This document shows, piece by piece, positions 10,163 through 21,153 of a stretch of 64,000 nt of DNA. The notes beneath the pieces were generated by a model. That model was not told the DNA's origin and made no database searches. It saw only the letters and a program-made list of their open reading frames with translations. This DNA comes from Canna indica. Lineage: Eukaryota > Streptophyta > Magnoliopsida > Zingiberales > Cannaceae. Numbering within the stretch: position 1 is the stretch's first letter; each line of letters begins with the position of its first letter. Position numbers and translations under genes: made by a program. Location of the stretch: contig CP136890.1 of the NCBI GenBank assembly GCA_034359265.1, forward strand, positions 35,382,501 through 35,446,500. Reading direction: 5' to 3'.

Positions 10163-12708
10163 TGTAAGACCCGGAAAAAAAAAATTCTAATATAAAATCT
10201 ATTTTGGTGCAGCGTGCCGGGTCCGGGGGTAGTCGAGTCGAGCCTTAGGATCGCCTCGAGTGAAAAGGTATGACTCGATTAATGATTCATGGAATCTATT
10301 TGAATGATTAACTTTCCTTTCATGAAATCATGTCTTAAATTAAGTTAACTCGATTCATATTATGGGTTAAGTCGGAACCCAAGTTGAGTTCGGGTTTAGT
10401 CGAGTTTCAGGTATGAGTTAAGTGAGTCATGAGGCCATCTTTGGAAAGATAGATGAGGAATTAAAACCCTCATCTTGCAGCCATGCGACTCACCCTTTGA
10501 GTCGCACAAGGCTGCCTAGGGAGAGAGGAGAAGGAGCAAGGAGGAACTTGGGGCTTGGATCGCTCCAGAATTCGCGTCGTCACCAAAAAAATTTCAAGGT
10601 GTCGTCACCTGATCCTTGTTTCTCCGCAATCTAAGTGAGTGGTTAAGTTTTGAAGCTTGGGGGAGGCAGGTGACCGAACCCTAGATGAGATAGGTTGAAT
10701 TTCTCGCGATCTTTCCAATGAATCTTGATTTCAACGATGTATGTTCACTGTTTTATGGAATTCCTTGTCGGATCTCATTATTTCTTCATCGTTTTGCAAG
10801 TTTTTAGGGCTGCCGAGTCATGGGAAAATGGAAAAGGTCATGCCAAATTTTTTCCCGATTCCCTTGACGGCAAGAAAGCCCTTGGATGACCTTATATCAA
10901 TGTTTGATGTAGTTCCACTTGTATATCTCACGCATTATGAAGCATGCCTTCCCTAGGAATCCCTTGAAGTGGCCGAATGAACCCTACAACTCATGAAGAG
11001 GGTTCGGCCAAGGGTGAGGGAAGGGTAAATTAGTCCATTGATATGTAAGCTATATTTGGAATTGAAGAAGTAGAGGTATAGCTAGAGTCTCCTCCCCCTT
11101 TCCTACCTTAAGGGCCATGGCCGAGCAAGGTCTTCCTTGCTCATGGTTCGGCCAAGGCTAGGGAGGGGAGAAGAGAGTAGATTTAGATGGAAATTACATG
11201 ATTATAAGGATCACACATAGAGATATGGCAATACTTAGGAAGAACACTAAACATAGCAAGAAGATTGATTGATTTTGAATTGTAGGAATGCTAGTATTAT
11301 AACCATCCTTAGCATTAGATCTTTAAACTTTGTATGTTGATATTGTTACCATATTTTGTATTTCCTACATGTTATTTAAATTCATTACTACCTTGCCATA
11401 CTAGATAGTTGTTCCTTATTGTACTAAAAATTCCTAAGGTAGTGTAAAGTTGATATGTGTATACATTGTGGTCATATATAATGAATGTTGCAATATTTGA
11501 ATATTTTTCCTTGTATTATACATGTTGTCCTAAATGTTCTTGGGTGGGATTCCAAGGTCGACACACGAGAGTTCCTCACCCAAGGCAGTGTAGGAGATTA
11601 GGTAACATGTAAGGCGTCACTAGACGTTCATCACTTATATGGAAACTTAGTTAGGAGACGATGACACTTCTATGACTTCTTGTATACTTTTGGAAATTTA
11701 GAACTCGTAGGTGTTCATATCTTGAAAGGGCGGCATATGTTGTCGATCCTGTAGCCGGATTAAGGCCAGATTCGGACAAAGGCCCAAAGTGTATGTATGG
11801 AAACCCTAGGATATTGACTGTGTGATGTGTTTGAGATGGTCCGCCGAGGAACATGGAGGTCGGAAATAACCAATGCTCAGCTCGGCCAGTATTGGGTCTA
11901 GAGGTGCGCCAGGGGACCCGCTAGGTGCCAGACCCCAATTGGGTGGGACTAGCTATCCTTACCCCAGACTGTGTCCGAAGACTAGTGGACCATCCTAGTC
12001 GACGGCCCGAGATTATTTGCTTACATCTTGAGATGATGTGACCGATGGCCAGTATGATACTACCTGATATGGTAGGGACGGCTGTAGCCGGGATATAATT
12101 CTATGAGTAGGCCCAAGGGCCGGATGCCGAAGGCTTGATAAGCCGAGACGCTAGGTTATCATGTTCAGTTGATACAGATGGACCCGTTGGGGGTCGGTAA
12201 TCTCATTAGAAATAAATTCTACCTCCTTGTACATTTTATTTATTGCCTTGTATGATATATATGCATGACTGGGGCTTATGTGGAGGTTCATTTGAGCCAC
12301 TCACTGAGTTCCAAGTGGACTCACAGTTTATTCTTATTTTGCATAGCATGAGCAGTAGCTTGGCATACCGACATGGTGCAGCTGGTGGGCGGGAGGCGGT
12401 GCCATATCTTATAGCAGCGTCCATGAGTCTTAGACTAGTGCTTAGTTATGTTGGTTTTATTTCTGCACTGACAGTTGTAATTGAAAAGAATTGTAAAACT
12501 TGTTACTTGAACATTTGGTTATTTGATGTTAATGTTTCTACTTGTTTTGGAAAACTTATAGATTGTGACTTTGAAAACTTTTTATAAAGTATGTTGAGAT
12601 TTCTTTCATTCGATATGTCTTGGTTTTTTTGATGTCAGTGTAGACAGTAGGTTACAGGGCAGGATGTAGGCCCTGGCCGATCGCACTACCCTCAGTTGGG
12701 GTGTGACA
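10163..12708 (+). repeat. 3' LTR of the gypsy element (2546 bp)
   Basis: It begins TGTAAGACCCGG after the polypurine tract and ends GGTGTGACA at 12708. It pairs with the 537-bp stub at 4919-5455 and, inverted, with the solo LTR at 656-3218. Open frames inside it (for example 12243-12587) also appear in the stub and have no family resemblance, so I treat them as non-coding. Confidence 0.92.
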
Positions 12709-13258
12709 ATATTTGGTTCGTGGGTGACAAAGAGGCGGTTAAGAATAGAGCAGAGTTCGGCAGAGTTTGCCAACAAAGACGTGAAAACAACCGGCGACAC
12801 TCGAAGAAGGCAAAGAAAATCGATGATAGGCAAGTACAGCTTCAGGCGACAACCGACTATAGGCAGCTACAGCTCCAGGTGACCGGAAGCTTCCGACAAC
12901 GACGAGAGTGGCTGATTAAGAGAGTGGAGATTCGATAGAAATTTTAGAGATAGGGTTTTGTTTTTTTGTTTTTTTAAAGGTTTGGCTGACATGGAATTAA
13001 AGAGTTTTTTAATATTTTTTAAAAATGGTGTTGCAGACGTGGACTATTTGATGACGAGGCAATTTTGATTAAAAGATTAATTTATTTATGCTGATTGTGC
13101 AATTCATGTCAGCATATAACGACTATTTTAACACTCAGCTAACGGGAGTATACAATTGATACCAAAATGAAAGTTTGAGTATAAATTAGTTACAAATAAA
13201 AGTACGAGTCGGATTTGTTAAAAATTCAATAGTTCGGGACATTTTCATTATTTTTTCC
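12709..13258. other. Unassigned sequence; possible end of a Mutator-like element
   Basis: No gene can be supported. The part at 13030-13240 ('gctaacgggagtatacaatt', then 'gataccaaaatgaaagtttg', then 'gtacgagtcggatttgttaa') has the wording often seen in the terminal regions of plant Mutator-like elements, but no matching inverted end or 9-bp duplication was found. The 12720-12938 part is open on the + strand for about 80 codons without recognisable domains. Confidence 0.3.
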
Positions 13259-13825
13259 TAAAATAAATTTGAAATTATTTAGCAAAGTAGTAAGTTTATT
13301 GTGATACTTGTTGTCTTCTTTGCTATTTGGTTTAATTAGCTTGCATGAAATGTTATATGATTATGCTAAATAAACTAATGTTTGTTTCTTTCAAGTTAAA
13401 ATTGATATAAATTGAATGCTAAATAAAAATGAAAATGAAAATGTTGGCAAAATTCTCACGAATGAGGTATGAGTTTATTTTCGCAAGAATGTTAGCAAAA
13501 TGCCTCAATGTTTATGTGATGATATTTGTTCTATGCTCATGATTGGATTTTCATGATGATTGATTGAAAATTCATGACTAGTTAGAATCTTGATACTTAG
13601 ATAATTTCATGATACACAACTTATTTTTAATAAAGTTGTGCTAGGTTGAGAAATGATCATAGAAAGTTTATTTTCAGTTCAAACTTGATATATAAGAATT
13701 CAATTATAACATATTGGTGATATGCAAGTTTGATTAATTTATGAAAATATTGTGAATTTTTTAAATATTTATGAGAATGCCATTATAAATTCTGTGATTT
13801 AATTCTCACATTTCATGATAATTTA
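13259..13825 (+). repeat. Fragment of a copia-type non-coding spacer (left part)
   Basis: The phrase order here (agcttgcatgaaat, atgaggtatgagttta, tgctcatgattgg, aatcttgatacttag, aatttcatgata, tgtgctaggttgag) repeats that of the spacer modules of the gag-only element at 40300-41310. It is therefore part of a related element rather than unique DNA. It ends at the TTA duplication of the Harbinger element and continues after it at 24227. Confidence 0.6.
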
Positions 13826-14929
13826 GGACGCGTTTGTTTACGAAAATATTTTTTGTCTTTTCATTTCGTAAAAACTGAAACGAATTTTCGAGTTTCGAAA
13901 TTTTGGTTTCGATTTTTTTGTTTAACGAAAACGCGTTTGTTTGGCATGTCCAAATTTCATATTTCGCGAAATAAAATTAGCGAAAACTTATTTGTTTTGT
14001 GTTGATTTCAGTGACTATTTTCGAGATGAAAAATGAAACTGTGTTTGTTTATCAAAAACAGATTTGGTTTCAATTTATGAATTTATATTATTTTATTTAT
14101 GAACATTATTAAATTAATTGTTATTAAATAATAAATTTATTTATTGCAATTATTTGAGTTAAAATATTTAACTAATAAACAACAATAATTTAATTCAAAT
14201 CTTATTAACTAATTACTATTAAATATTATATTAATACTTTTTTATAAATTATAAAAATATAATATTGAATATATAAATAAGAATTAGCTGATATAAAATT
14301 AAAATGAACTTTGAAAAAATATTATCAAAAGTATTTATTAATGACTCAAATAATATTTGGTATGTATTTTATGAATATGTTTGTCATAAGTTCATGTTCA
14401 AATTCATTATCGTATGTATATAAGATTTTATATAAGGTATAGGGTATGTCATAAATATATTGAGTATAGGATAAGTATATGATAAGGCATAAATAAATAC
14501 AATTCATGTCATATATGATGAGTATACGACATGTCATATATTTTTAGACAAGTTTAATACAGATGGTTATCGTTGTTTGATACAGAAGTTCAAATAAAAT
14601 CAACCCCGAAATATTTTGGCATATCGTCATTCGAATAATTGGCATACAAATTATGCGTACAGGTGTTACATATATTTTGAATTCAAACAATTCATCTAAG
14701 TCTCATATGTAACATAGAATACAAATCATATATAACATACAACATCATACAACATATAATTTAATATTTAATTCATCTAAGTCTCAATTTCAATTAGATA
14801 GAATATAGTCATAGTTACATTTATATTGAATTCAATCACAGAATACATATTGCGCATATATATATGAAGCAACAATTACACCACAACACTTACATAATAG
14901 TTACAACCCAACAGTTACACCACACAGTC

Positions 14930-15080
14930 CACCATTAATTGAGCTTCTACATAAGCAACAACAGTTACACCACAGTATACTACAAAAGCAGCAGAAGTTA
15001 TACCACAGAAGCAACATCAGTTACACCACAGTACACCCCAAGAAGCAACAGAAGTTACACCACAAAAGCAACAGAACATA
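14930..15080. repeat. Degenerate tandem repeat, GTTACACCACA plus AAGCAACA-type units
   Basis: Variants of 'gttacaccaca' followed by 'gaagcaacagaa' recur about six times between 14880 and 15075. It lies in the left arm of the Harbinger element, has no coding potential, and is probably an old minisatellite. Confidence 0.7.
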
Positions 15081-15260
15081 TTATTTAATTCAAATTACAG
15101 CCAATTCAGAACACAGCAGCCAATTTAGAACACAATGGGCAACATTACTTTACGACCTTAGGAGGAAAGTGCACATAACCATTGATTGGTTATCGCCTCC
15201 AATCCCCCGCCGATATAAAACTAAGTTAATCCAATAATAAGATAAAGTAGTCAAATTACA

Positions 15261-15650
15261 TTAGTAGTCCAATAAAGTATTTAGGTTTACATCATTAAAG
15301 TTATCTAACATATTTAAACAAAAAAACAATTGCAATGAAACAAGTACTATCAACCTCTTGCAACCCATGTCAAGGAGCTTGTCCATTTTTGCCTCAAGTG
15401 AAAAGAAGTCCCTACTTCTTTGCTTCACTTCTTCTTCCTCATCGCGTATTGTCGTTGAAATTGGAGTAATCCATTGGAAGAATTGACAACCGGGAATATC
15501 AATTTTACCTTTATTTATAAAAGCCGCATATAATCGGCTGAGATTTTTCTCACTTTCACTTATCCTTACTGCGGCTCGCAAACCGCAAAAATATTCTTTG
15601 TTTTGATATCTCAAATAGGTTTCACTTATTCGGGACGAAGAAGCTGTCAT
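15261..15650 (-). CDS. GRF-type zinc-finger protein of the Harbinger element, zinc site decaying
   Basis: Starting at the ATG at 15650, 129 codons are open. The first third resembles the plant GRF-type zinc finger seen in transposon-borne ORFs: KEYFCGLRAAVRISESEKN, then LSRLYAAF, then GCQFFQW, as in the usual C-x-C-G ... R(F/Y)Y.C ... C-x-F-F-x-W layout. Two expected Cys positions read Tyr (KEYFCG) and Phe (YAAF), so the zinc site is probably lost. A short acidic and then hydrophobic tail follows. It lies downstream of the transposase on the same strand, outside the nested CACTA. Whether it belonged to the Harbinger element or to another insertion is unknown. Start choice: the upstream in-frame part is AT-rich and hydrophobic and looks non-coding. 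Confidence 0.5.
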   Translation of the reverse strand: MTASSSRISETYLRYQNKEYFCGLRAAVRISESEKNLSRLYAAFINKGKIDIPGCQFFQWITPISTTIRDEEEEVKQRSRDFFSLEAKMDKLLDMGCKRLIVLVSLQLFFCLNMLDNFNDVNLNTLLDY

Positions 15651-16256
15651 AATATTTAATGAAAGTAAAATTAATATATTATTGGTAATATATACTATCA
15701 AAAATAAATCTAAAAGTAACAATTAAGTCTATTACAAGTCCAAGAAATAGAATTCTATTACATGTTTAAACCTAATTAAAATATGGAAGGGCAATCAGCG
15801 TCAATGTGCCCAAAGCTGATTTGCAATCCCTTCCCGAATATCATGCATAACATTTTGAGTTGAAGAAGATTCACACTATAAAAAAAATAAGAATTTGTGG
15901 TAAAAGTTTGGAGTGGCCAACAATAATTGGCCGCAGAAAGTCTAATCTGTGACGAAATTTGTGGCAAAATTATTTTTATGGTTAAAAGTATAAGTTCGAA
16001 CAATTTACGATATTTTTTCTAATTTTGTCATTATATTTGCCACTAATAATTGAGTCAAAGTTCAAACTTTATAGTTTTTTGAATTTGTGACAATAGGTTT
16101 TGCCACTAATTCAAAATATTCTCTCGTGACAAGCGTTTGCGACAATTTTTTTGCTACAATTTTGTGACGATATTCTGTGACAATTATCTGCGACAATATA
16201 TTTGTTATAGATATTGAACTATTTATTGTGATAAAATAAAGTGTGCTATTGATGAT

Positions 16257-16271
16257 AAAATAATAATAATA

Positions 16272-16356
<85 letters not shown>
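16257..16356. repeat. (ATA)n microsatellite, about 100 bp
   Basis: A nearly perfect TAA/AAT trinucleotide array just inside the left subterminal region of the CACTA element. Confidence 0.95.
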
Positions 16357-17014
16357 GGTAAAATTTTAGACCAATATTTTTACCCCCCTTGGAATCTGTG
16401 CTCCACTATTTTCTCTCCATTTTCTACACTTTATTCTTGCTTCTATAAATTCATTATTTTTTTCTTTTCTTATTTTTTTACACCCGACCAACATAAATCC
16501 CAGTATTTTTTTTCTCCAGCTTGCCAAAAAATTTACTTTCCGCGTCCTTCCCTACCTCCCTTCGTGGCTTCGTAGCTGACAAACCCTTTTCCCCCTTTTT
16601 TAAGTCGAACCCTTTCCATCTCATCCCTCTGCCTCCCCTCACAATGAACCTACTGCTCTTCCTCGCCTCGCGATGCCTCCCCTCGCGATGCTTCCCCTCA
16701 TGACGCCTCCCTTCGCAACTCGTCTTTCTCGCCCCTCCCTCTCTCTCTAATGACAATGGAGTGTCGGGTGTGGAGGTTGCCAAAGTGGAGCTCCACTGAG
16801 ATCTTCTCCCTCGGTGTCTCTGTAAGTGAGGAGTGGCGGTTCGTGCACGCGTGGTGGAGATGGGTTTCAGCTCCTTGTGTTGCTGTCGGAAGTCTTCTGA
16901 TGGGTGAGCTTCTTCGAATAGAAGAGTGAACTTGTGTGTTCCTTTGTGGTTTGATTTTGTCGTTGAAAGTGAAAAAAAGGTGCCTTCTTTTTTTGTTGTT
17001 GCTTTGTGTGATAG

Positions 17015-17164
17015 GACGGAGACGAGGAAGAAGAAGGCTCGAGGTGGAGGGTTTTCTCTCTCAAGGAGTTGCATTCAGCCACCAACAACTTCAATTACGA
17101 TAACAAATTAGGGGAAAGAGGGTTTTGTAGCGTGTATTGGGGCCAGCTCTGGGATGGATCACAA
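17015..17164 (+). pseudogene. Captured exon of a PTI1-like receptor-like cytoplasmic kinase
   Basis: Frame 17015-17164 reads an acidic stretch and then SRWRVFSLKELHSATNNF, YDNKLGERGFCSVYWGQLW and DGSQ. This is the start of a plant kinase domain of the PTI1-like/At3g15890 type (RVFSLKEL, then the glycine loop). The loop is damaged: the usual GEGGFG reads GERGFC. The exon is bounded by 'gtgatag' on the left and a GTAGGG donor directly after the Gln codon, which is where this family has an intron. Only the first ~50 residues of the kinase region exist, so no active enzyme can result. The 16480-17000 stretch upstream is pyrimidine-rich and looks like the 5' leader of the donor gene. Confidence 0.8.
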
Positions 17165-17861
17165 GTAGGGTACGGTGGATCTCATATTTCTTTTCGTGCA
17201 AATATACAGCTTTTATTTCTTTCTTGAAAATTTTTCTTACTGCTCTATCATTTCGCCTTAAAGAGTTCGATGATTTTAGCTAGAGGCGGGCTTGACTAGC
17301 TGATGTTGGAGGAAGACAATAAGAAGGTCATTAATGATTTTGTCAATATTTCATTTAGTCGACAAACTTTGTGTGGTGTGATGGGACAAGACTAGTGAAC
17401 AATTTTGCTAATACTAGACTACTTCTTTTGTAATCAAAGAATCATTTCTTTTATTCCCTTTCTTCTCGCCTCTATTAAGTCTTTTGATTTTCAGTTAAGG
17501 ATTATCATGAGAACTCTCCCAAGTAATGTTTTGAGTCAAAAGTGATTAGGAAAAGTGGTTAGTATAGTGTGATTCAACCTTCTCCAAATATTACAAATAA
17601 ATGTTCATGACGGATGACACATTTTTACATGCCTATAATCCTCCTTGCTTATTTTTCCAAAATTTTTTATGTATTTGAGTTCCTTGTTTTAAACTTATTG
17701 TTTTATGATCTCATGCATGCTTACTATGTTATTTGAATAAATCATCTATGATATGTTGCATGAAGTTTTAATTATACTTACATTTTGCCTTCAAACAATG
17801 CATGCAGCCGTGGCTTTTCTTGGGTAGCAATCAAGACAAAAGGAATTGGAGGCACATCTGA

Positions 17862-18146
17862 GAGGCTGGAAAATTTATTTACACCTTCTCAACCCGGGGT
17901 ATTCCTACTAGAGGAGCAGAAAATATCCCCTACCAGCTTGATTTTGAGTTGTTTGATAAGGTTAATGTTGATGTAGATATCTCAAGAAATTAATTTGTTA
18001 TACTAAAACTACTTTGCAGTTTTATAATTCAAAGCACTGGAATGTTTGATTAACAAGAACAACTGCAGGAGATCAAAGCTGTTGTTGGATTGAGGACTAT
18101 ATGCTGTCTCATCGAGAAAGCCGAGAAGAAATGGTGGAGCAGGCTG
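17862..18146 (+). pseudogene. Captured p23-type HSP90 co-chaperone fragment, two exons
   Basis: Exon 17862-17972 reads EAGKFIYTFSTRG, then GAENIPYQLDFELFDKVNVD. A 96-bp intron (GT at 17973, TGCAG to 18068) is followed by 18069-18146, EIKAVVGLRTICCLIEKAEK then KWWSRL. Joined in phase, these match the CS/p23 fold of plant SBA1/p23 co-chaperones, including the conserved KKWW motif. The N-terminal strand and the acidic tail are missing. The reading frame is clean inside the exons, which suggests fairly recent capture. It lies 35 bp before the synthetase fragment, although the donor genes are unrelated. Confidence 0.8.
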
Positions 18147-18180
18147 ATATATATACTTTAAACCTAACAAGAGGTCCAAG

Positions 18181-19337
18181 CCACCAATTACGGCAGCTCT
18201 CTTCGAGGTCAGCAACGTCAAGATCGCTAAAGATGGTGCCTTATTCATCTTTAACTTTAAATCATTTTTCCAAATAAAATTTCCCTTCACAGAATTAATA
18301 TCTATTTATTTCGCTGGACAATTTGTTGAGTGTTTTGGTTGAGTGGTTCAGATGTAGTGCGAGAGCGTGATCCCACGAACAACGTGCCTGACAATATTTT
18401 CTTGAAGATCGGCTTGTAGCTTCATCGGAGAGATAATCATCCGCTGGGATTTTGAAGAATGCCATTTACGATTACTTTGATACAAATTACTCCTCGAAGT
18501 TCGTCAAATTTGATGACCTTTACCCCATTGTTTTCGGGCAGCAGGTAATTCTTTTAATGTCTGTCTTTCCCTTATGCAGAGTTTGGTAAAACAAGGCTCT
18601 TGTCGTGGATGTGGTGGATGTCATGTTTAAGAAAAACCCAAGCTCTTTTTACAATTAGTCAATATCAAAGTCTTTCCAAGTTGATAGTTGTTCTTTTTTT
18701 TTCTTGTTGATCTAAGTCTATAAACATTGTAAATGATGTACACTTTACACTATAGCTACTGTTTGTCCAGTGACGAATGACCTAAGTTAAATTGGAAAAA
18801 AGTATTAGAATGCACATGGTAGACTAACCTTAATCAAAGACATCATTTTGCACTAAATGGAACATGACGTTGCAGCTGGACTGACCAAGATTGTAAATAG
18901 CAACTATGTTCAACTATCAATGCAAATGCCATATGGCTTCTTTCTTTCTTTTTTCTTGCCTTTTTCAAAATATATTTAGGGGTTGGTACTTGTCTTTGAG
19001 GACTAGAGATGATCTTTTACTATCCTAGGCTATTGGTATGCATGAGTTAAAGCTACTACACTTCCAGCATAATGTGATGTGTCTTGCTGATTAATACAGG
19101 GTTTGGTTTAACGTATAAATCATTAATGAGAGATGTTTTCTGAACACCTATATGATAAATGTGTCAAGAAATAGGACTCCACATGAAAAACATAATAGAA
19201 CTTCTTCTAAGACCAAGCATGATTTAGTTATTATTTATATCATATTGGCAAATTAAAAAGATGAATGCAATAATATGATTCTTATGCCTGAGTGTTAAAT
19301 CCACATATTGCAGAATTTTGATGAGGTGTTGGTACCT
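18181..19337 (+). pseudogene. Captured organellar phenylalanyl-tRNA synthetase fragment, three exons
   Basis: Exon 18181-18235 (ending VSNVKIAKD), a 116-bp GT-AG intron, exon 18352-18544 (DVVRERDPTNNVPDNIF, LHRRDNHPLG, KNAIYDYFDTNYS, KFDDLYPIV) and, after a 769-bp intron, the start of a third exon at 19314-19337 (NFDEVLVP). This series matches the N-terminal part of the plant chloroplast/mitochondrial phenylalanine-tRNA ligase, an enzyme that charges tRNA-Phe in organelles. A stop replaces a Gln codon at 18418 and a single base is lost near 18452, so it is a pseudogene. After VLVP the match ends. The catalytic motifs 2 and 3 are absent. Confidence 0.82.
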
Positions 19338-20628
19338 TTGACTCTATATTGTCATCAACTTGCTTTAGTCGCCAACTCCTGACCATTTACCTTTGACTCT
19401 ATATTGTCACCCAAGTCAAGATTTTATCTATACTTTGAAGAAGAATTGAACATTATTGCATTGCAGGAAAAACGAAAGTTGGTGAAGCAGGAAAAGAGGT
19501 AGCCCTTACAAATAGTATAGTTGAGGAGATGAAAAAAATGTCAAGAAGAGATGTCGGTTAAGATTAAATCAATGATGATGATGTTATTGAAATTGTAAAA
19601 TGTAGGCCCTAAGGTAAGAGCTAATAACAACTAAATTTCTTCCATTTGTTCCATCTTCATGTAACTTCTTTTTACTTGTGTTCTTAGTTCTCTTCTTTTT
19701 TACTTGTGTTCTTATTTTTGTAGGAGAAAAAGAAGAAGAAATGAAGAGCAACTTTGGTCATGCAATTGCGGGGGGAACAATGCTGATCAGTTGCCGATTT
19801 AAGCAAATTATTTTTGTTTATCGTCTTTGAATATTAGATACGTTGTTCTATTTTGTGTTGGTTGAATGTGTTGTTTAATGTATTTCGTTACCTTAACTTA
19901 GTTTGGATTTATAGGTAGTTGGATTTGTAGGTGGTTGGGGTTGGATTTGTAAGTGGTTGGTTGTATACCTGCTCAGTTATAAGGGTTTTGCAATTAGCAG
20001 GTGGATTATTATATTAATGAATGGTTAATTGTTAAATTATGTGCGTTTGTGGCAAATTCATCATTGATATTGTGGCAATAATCCAAATTTGAAATAGTGT
20101 TAGTGGCAAATTCATTTTAATGTTTAATGACAAAGGATCAAACATTTAGTGGCAAAAATTGTTATAATAAATTTTATATATAATGGCAAAATATAGTACG
20201 ATATTTGCGGCAAATTTTATATATTTTTTGTCACGAAAAGGATTTTAAAAGGGTAGAATAATGACAAATATTTATTAATACGTGGCAAAGAATTTTGCCA
20301 TAAAATATACATGACGCCAGCAAGCCCCGTTTGCCACAATAGAGTGGAGGTAGTTTGATTTTTTCGTTTGCCACTAAAGAAATTACAATTCGTTGCATTC
20401 CGCTAAAGTTCGCCACGAAAGCCAAAACAAACTTTTAGCGGCAGACCTAACGTGACAAACGGCTGGCGAACACTTTTTTACCACTGAATCATAATTTTGC
20501 CACTGTATATCACTACAATGGCAAAAATAGCTTGTTACTAATTTCAATTTTTTTGTAGTGTCACCTACTAATGATTCAATAGGGGGTTAAGATTGATCTT
20601 CATCATCAATAATAATTTCTTCATTGTT

Positions 20629-21040
20629 TCAAATATCGATTAATTCATCCGAATTACAATATTTAATAATGAAGTTATGAATTGTACAACACGCCAATAC
20701 GATATTATTTTGTCTTGCTAGCGGATAATTCAGCATCATCTTTAATATCGAAAAACATGCTTTCAATAGTCCAAAGCATCGTTCGATTACGTTCCGAATG
20801 GAGGAATGCCGTTGGTTGAACAATTCTCTTTTTGTTGTGGGGTCTCGCATATGATAATCTGATCTATGGTACCTTTCAAAATTAAAGTACGCACTGCTCT
20901 TCTTGGGGTTGGGTTTTCTAATTCATCCAACTTATCCAATATATCCAACATGAGTAATAACACCAAGTCATCGAAAAAAATTTCATCGCTATAAGATGTA
21001 TGTGGAGGTTAATGACTCATTCTATGATAATTATAAAATA
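20629..21040 (-). pseudogene. PIF/Harbinger DDE transposase, N- and C-terminal stubs with the core deleted
   Basis: Reading the minus strand, the first part (about 21040-20880) encodes SYSDEIFFDDLVLLLMLDIL, like the acidic/Leu-rich start of PIF transposases, with a stop near its beginning. The text then changes frame into RYHRSDYHMRDPTTKRELF, NQRHSSIRNVIERCFGLLKA and ACCTIHNFI, ending at 20629. RHSSIRNVIERCFG is the hallmark of the last (Glu-containing) part of the DDE_Tnp_4 domain; the Glu of VIER is kept. The segment holding both catalytic Asp residues is missing, so the enzyme is inactive. It lies 69 bp outside the nested CACTA element and downstream of the Myb/SANT-like ORF. Confidence 0.82.
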
Positions 21041-21153
21041 AGTAAAACATAATGCATGAAAGTAAACAAACTAGAAATACATTGTTCAGTTCATCACCAA
21101 AGCATGAAAACAAATAAAATAAAGTATTGTTACACACATAGTTCAATCCGGCA

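Larger units (their letters stand above)
4919..12708 (+). mobile_element. Ty3/gypsy retrotransposon, chromodomain-bearing (Tekay-like), 5'-truncated and decayed
   Basis: The order is truncated 5' LTR (4919-5455), primer site, gag, protease, RT, RNase H, integrase, chromodomain-like tail, polypurine tract and a 2546-bp 3' LTR (10163-12708). This domain order (integrase last) defines Ty3/gypsy, and the C-terminal EATW motif and long LTRs suggest the Tekay/Del chromovirus clade. The retained 537 bp of the 5' LTR differ from the matching part of the 3' LTR at roughly 28 sites by my manual count (about 5%), so the insertion is not recent. Pol is broken by many stops, several frameshifts and a deletion after the RT core. 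No target duplication can be seen because the left end is lost. Confidence 0.9.
15871..20563 (+). mobile_element. CACTA (En/Spm) element carrying captured host gene fragments, TSD TCA
   Basis: The element begins CACTATAAAAAAAATAAG at 15874 and ends TTTTTTTGTAGTG at 20560, and both sides carry TCA (15871-15873, 20561-20563). CACTA ends with a 3-bp duplication define the superfamily. Both subterminal regions hold many GTGGCAAA/TTTGCCAC copies in both orientations (15895-16150 and 20045-20530), the likely transposase-binding repeats. No TNPD or TNPA homology is seen in between, so the copy is non-autonomous. The interior holds pieces of three host genes on the + strand (17015-17164, 17862-18146, 18181-19337) with intron-like sequence kept between exons, so capture was from DNA. 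A further open stretch at 19472-19563 is not recognised. Confidence 0.88.

Noticed and set aside
12243..12587. 114-codon open frame in the gypsy LTR (also at 5062-5334)
   Set aside because: Present in a non-coding LTR, differs between the two copies and has no domain resemblance.
16478..17074. 198-codon minus-strand open frame
   Set aside because: It overlaps the captured kinase exon and the pyrimidine-rich leader on the opposite strand; its Lys/Arg/Ser bias is a shadow of that composition.
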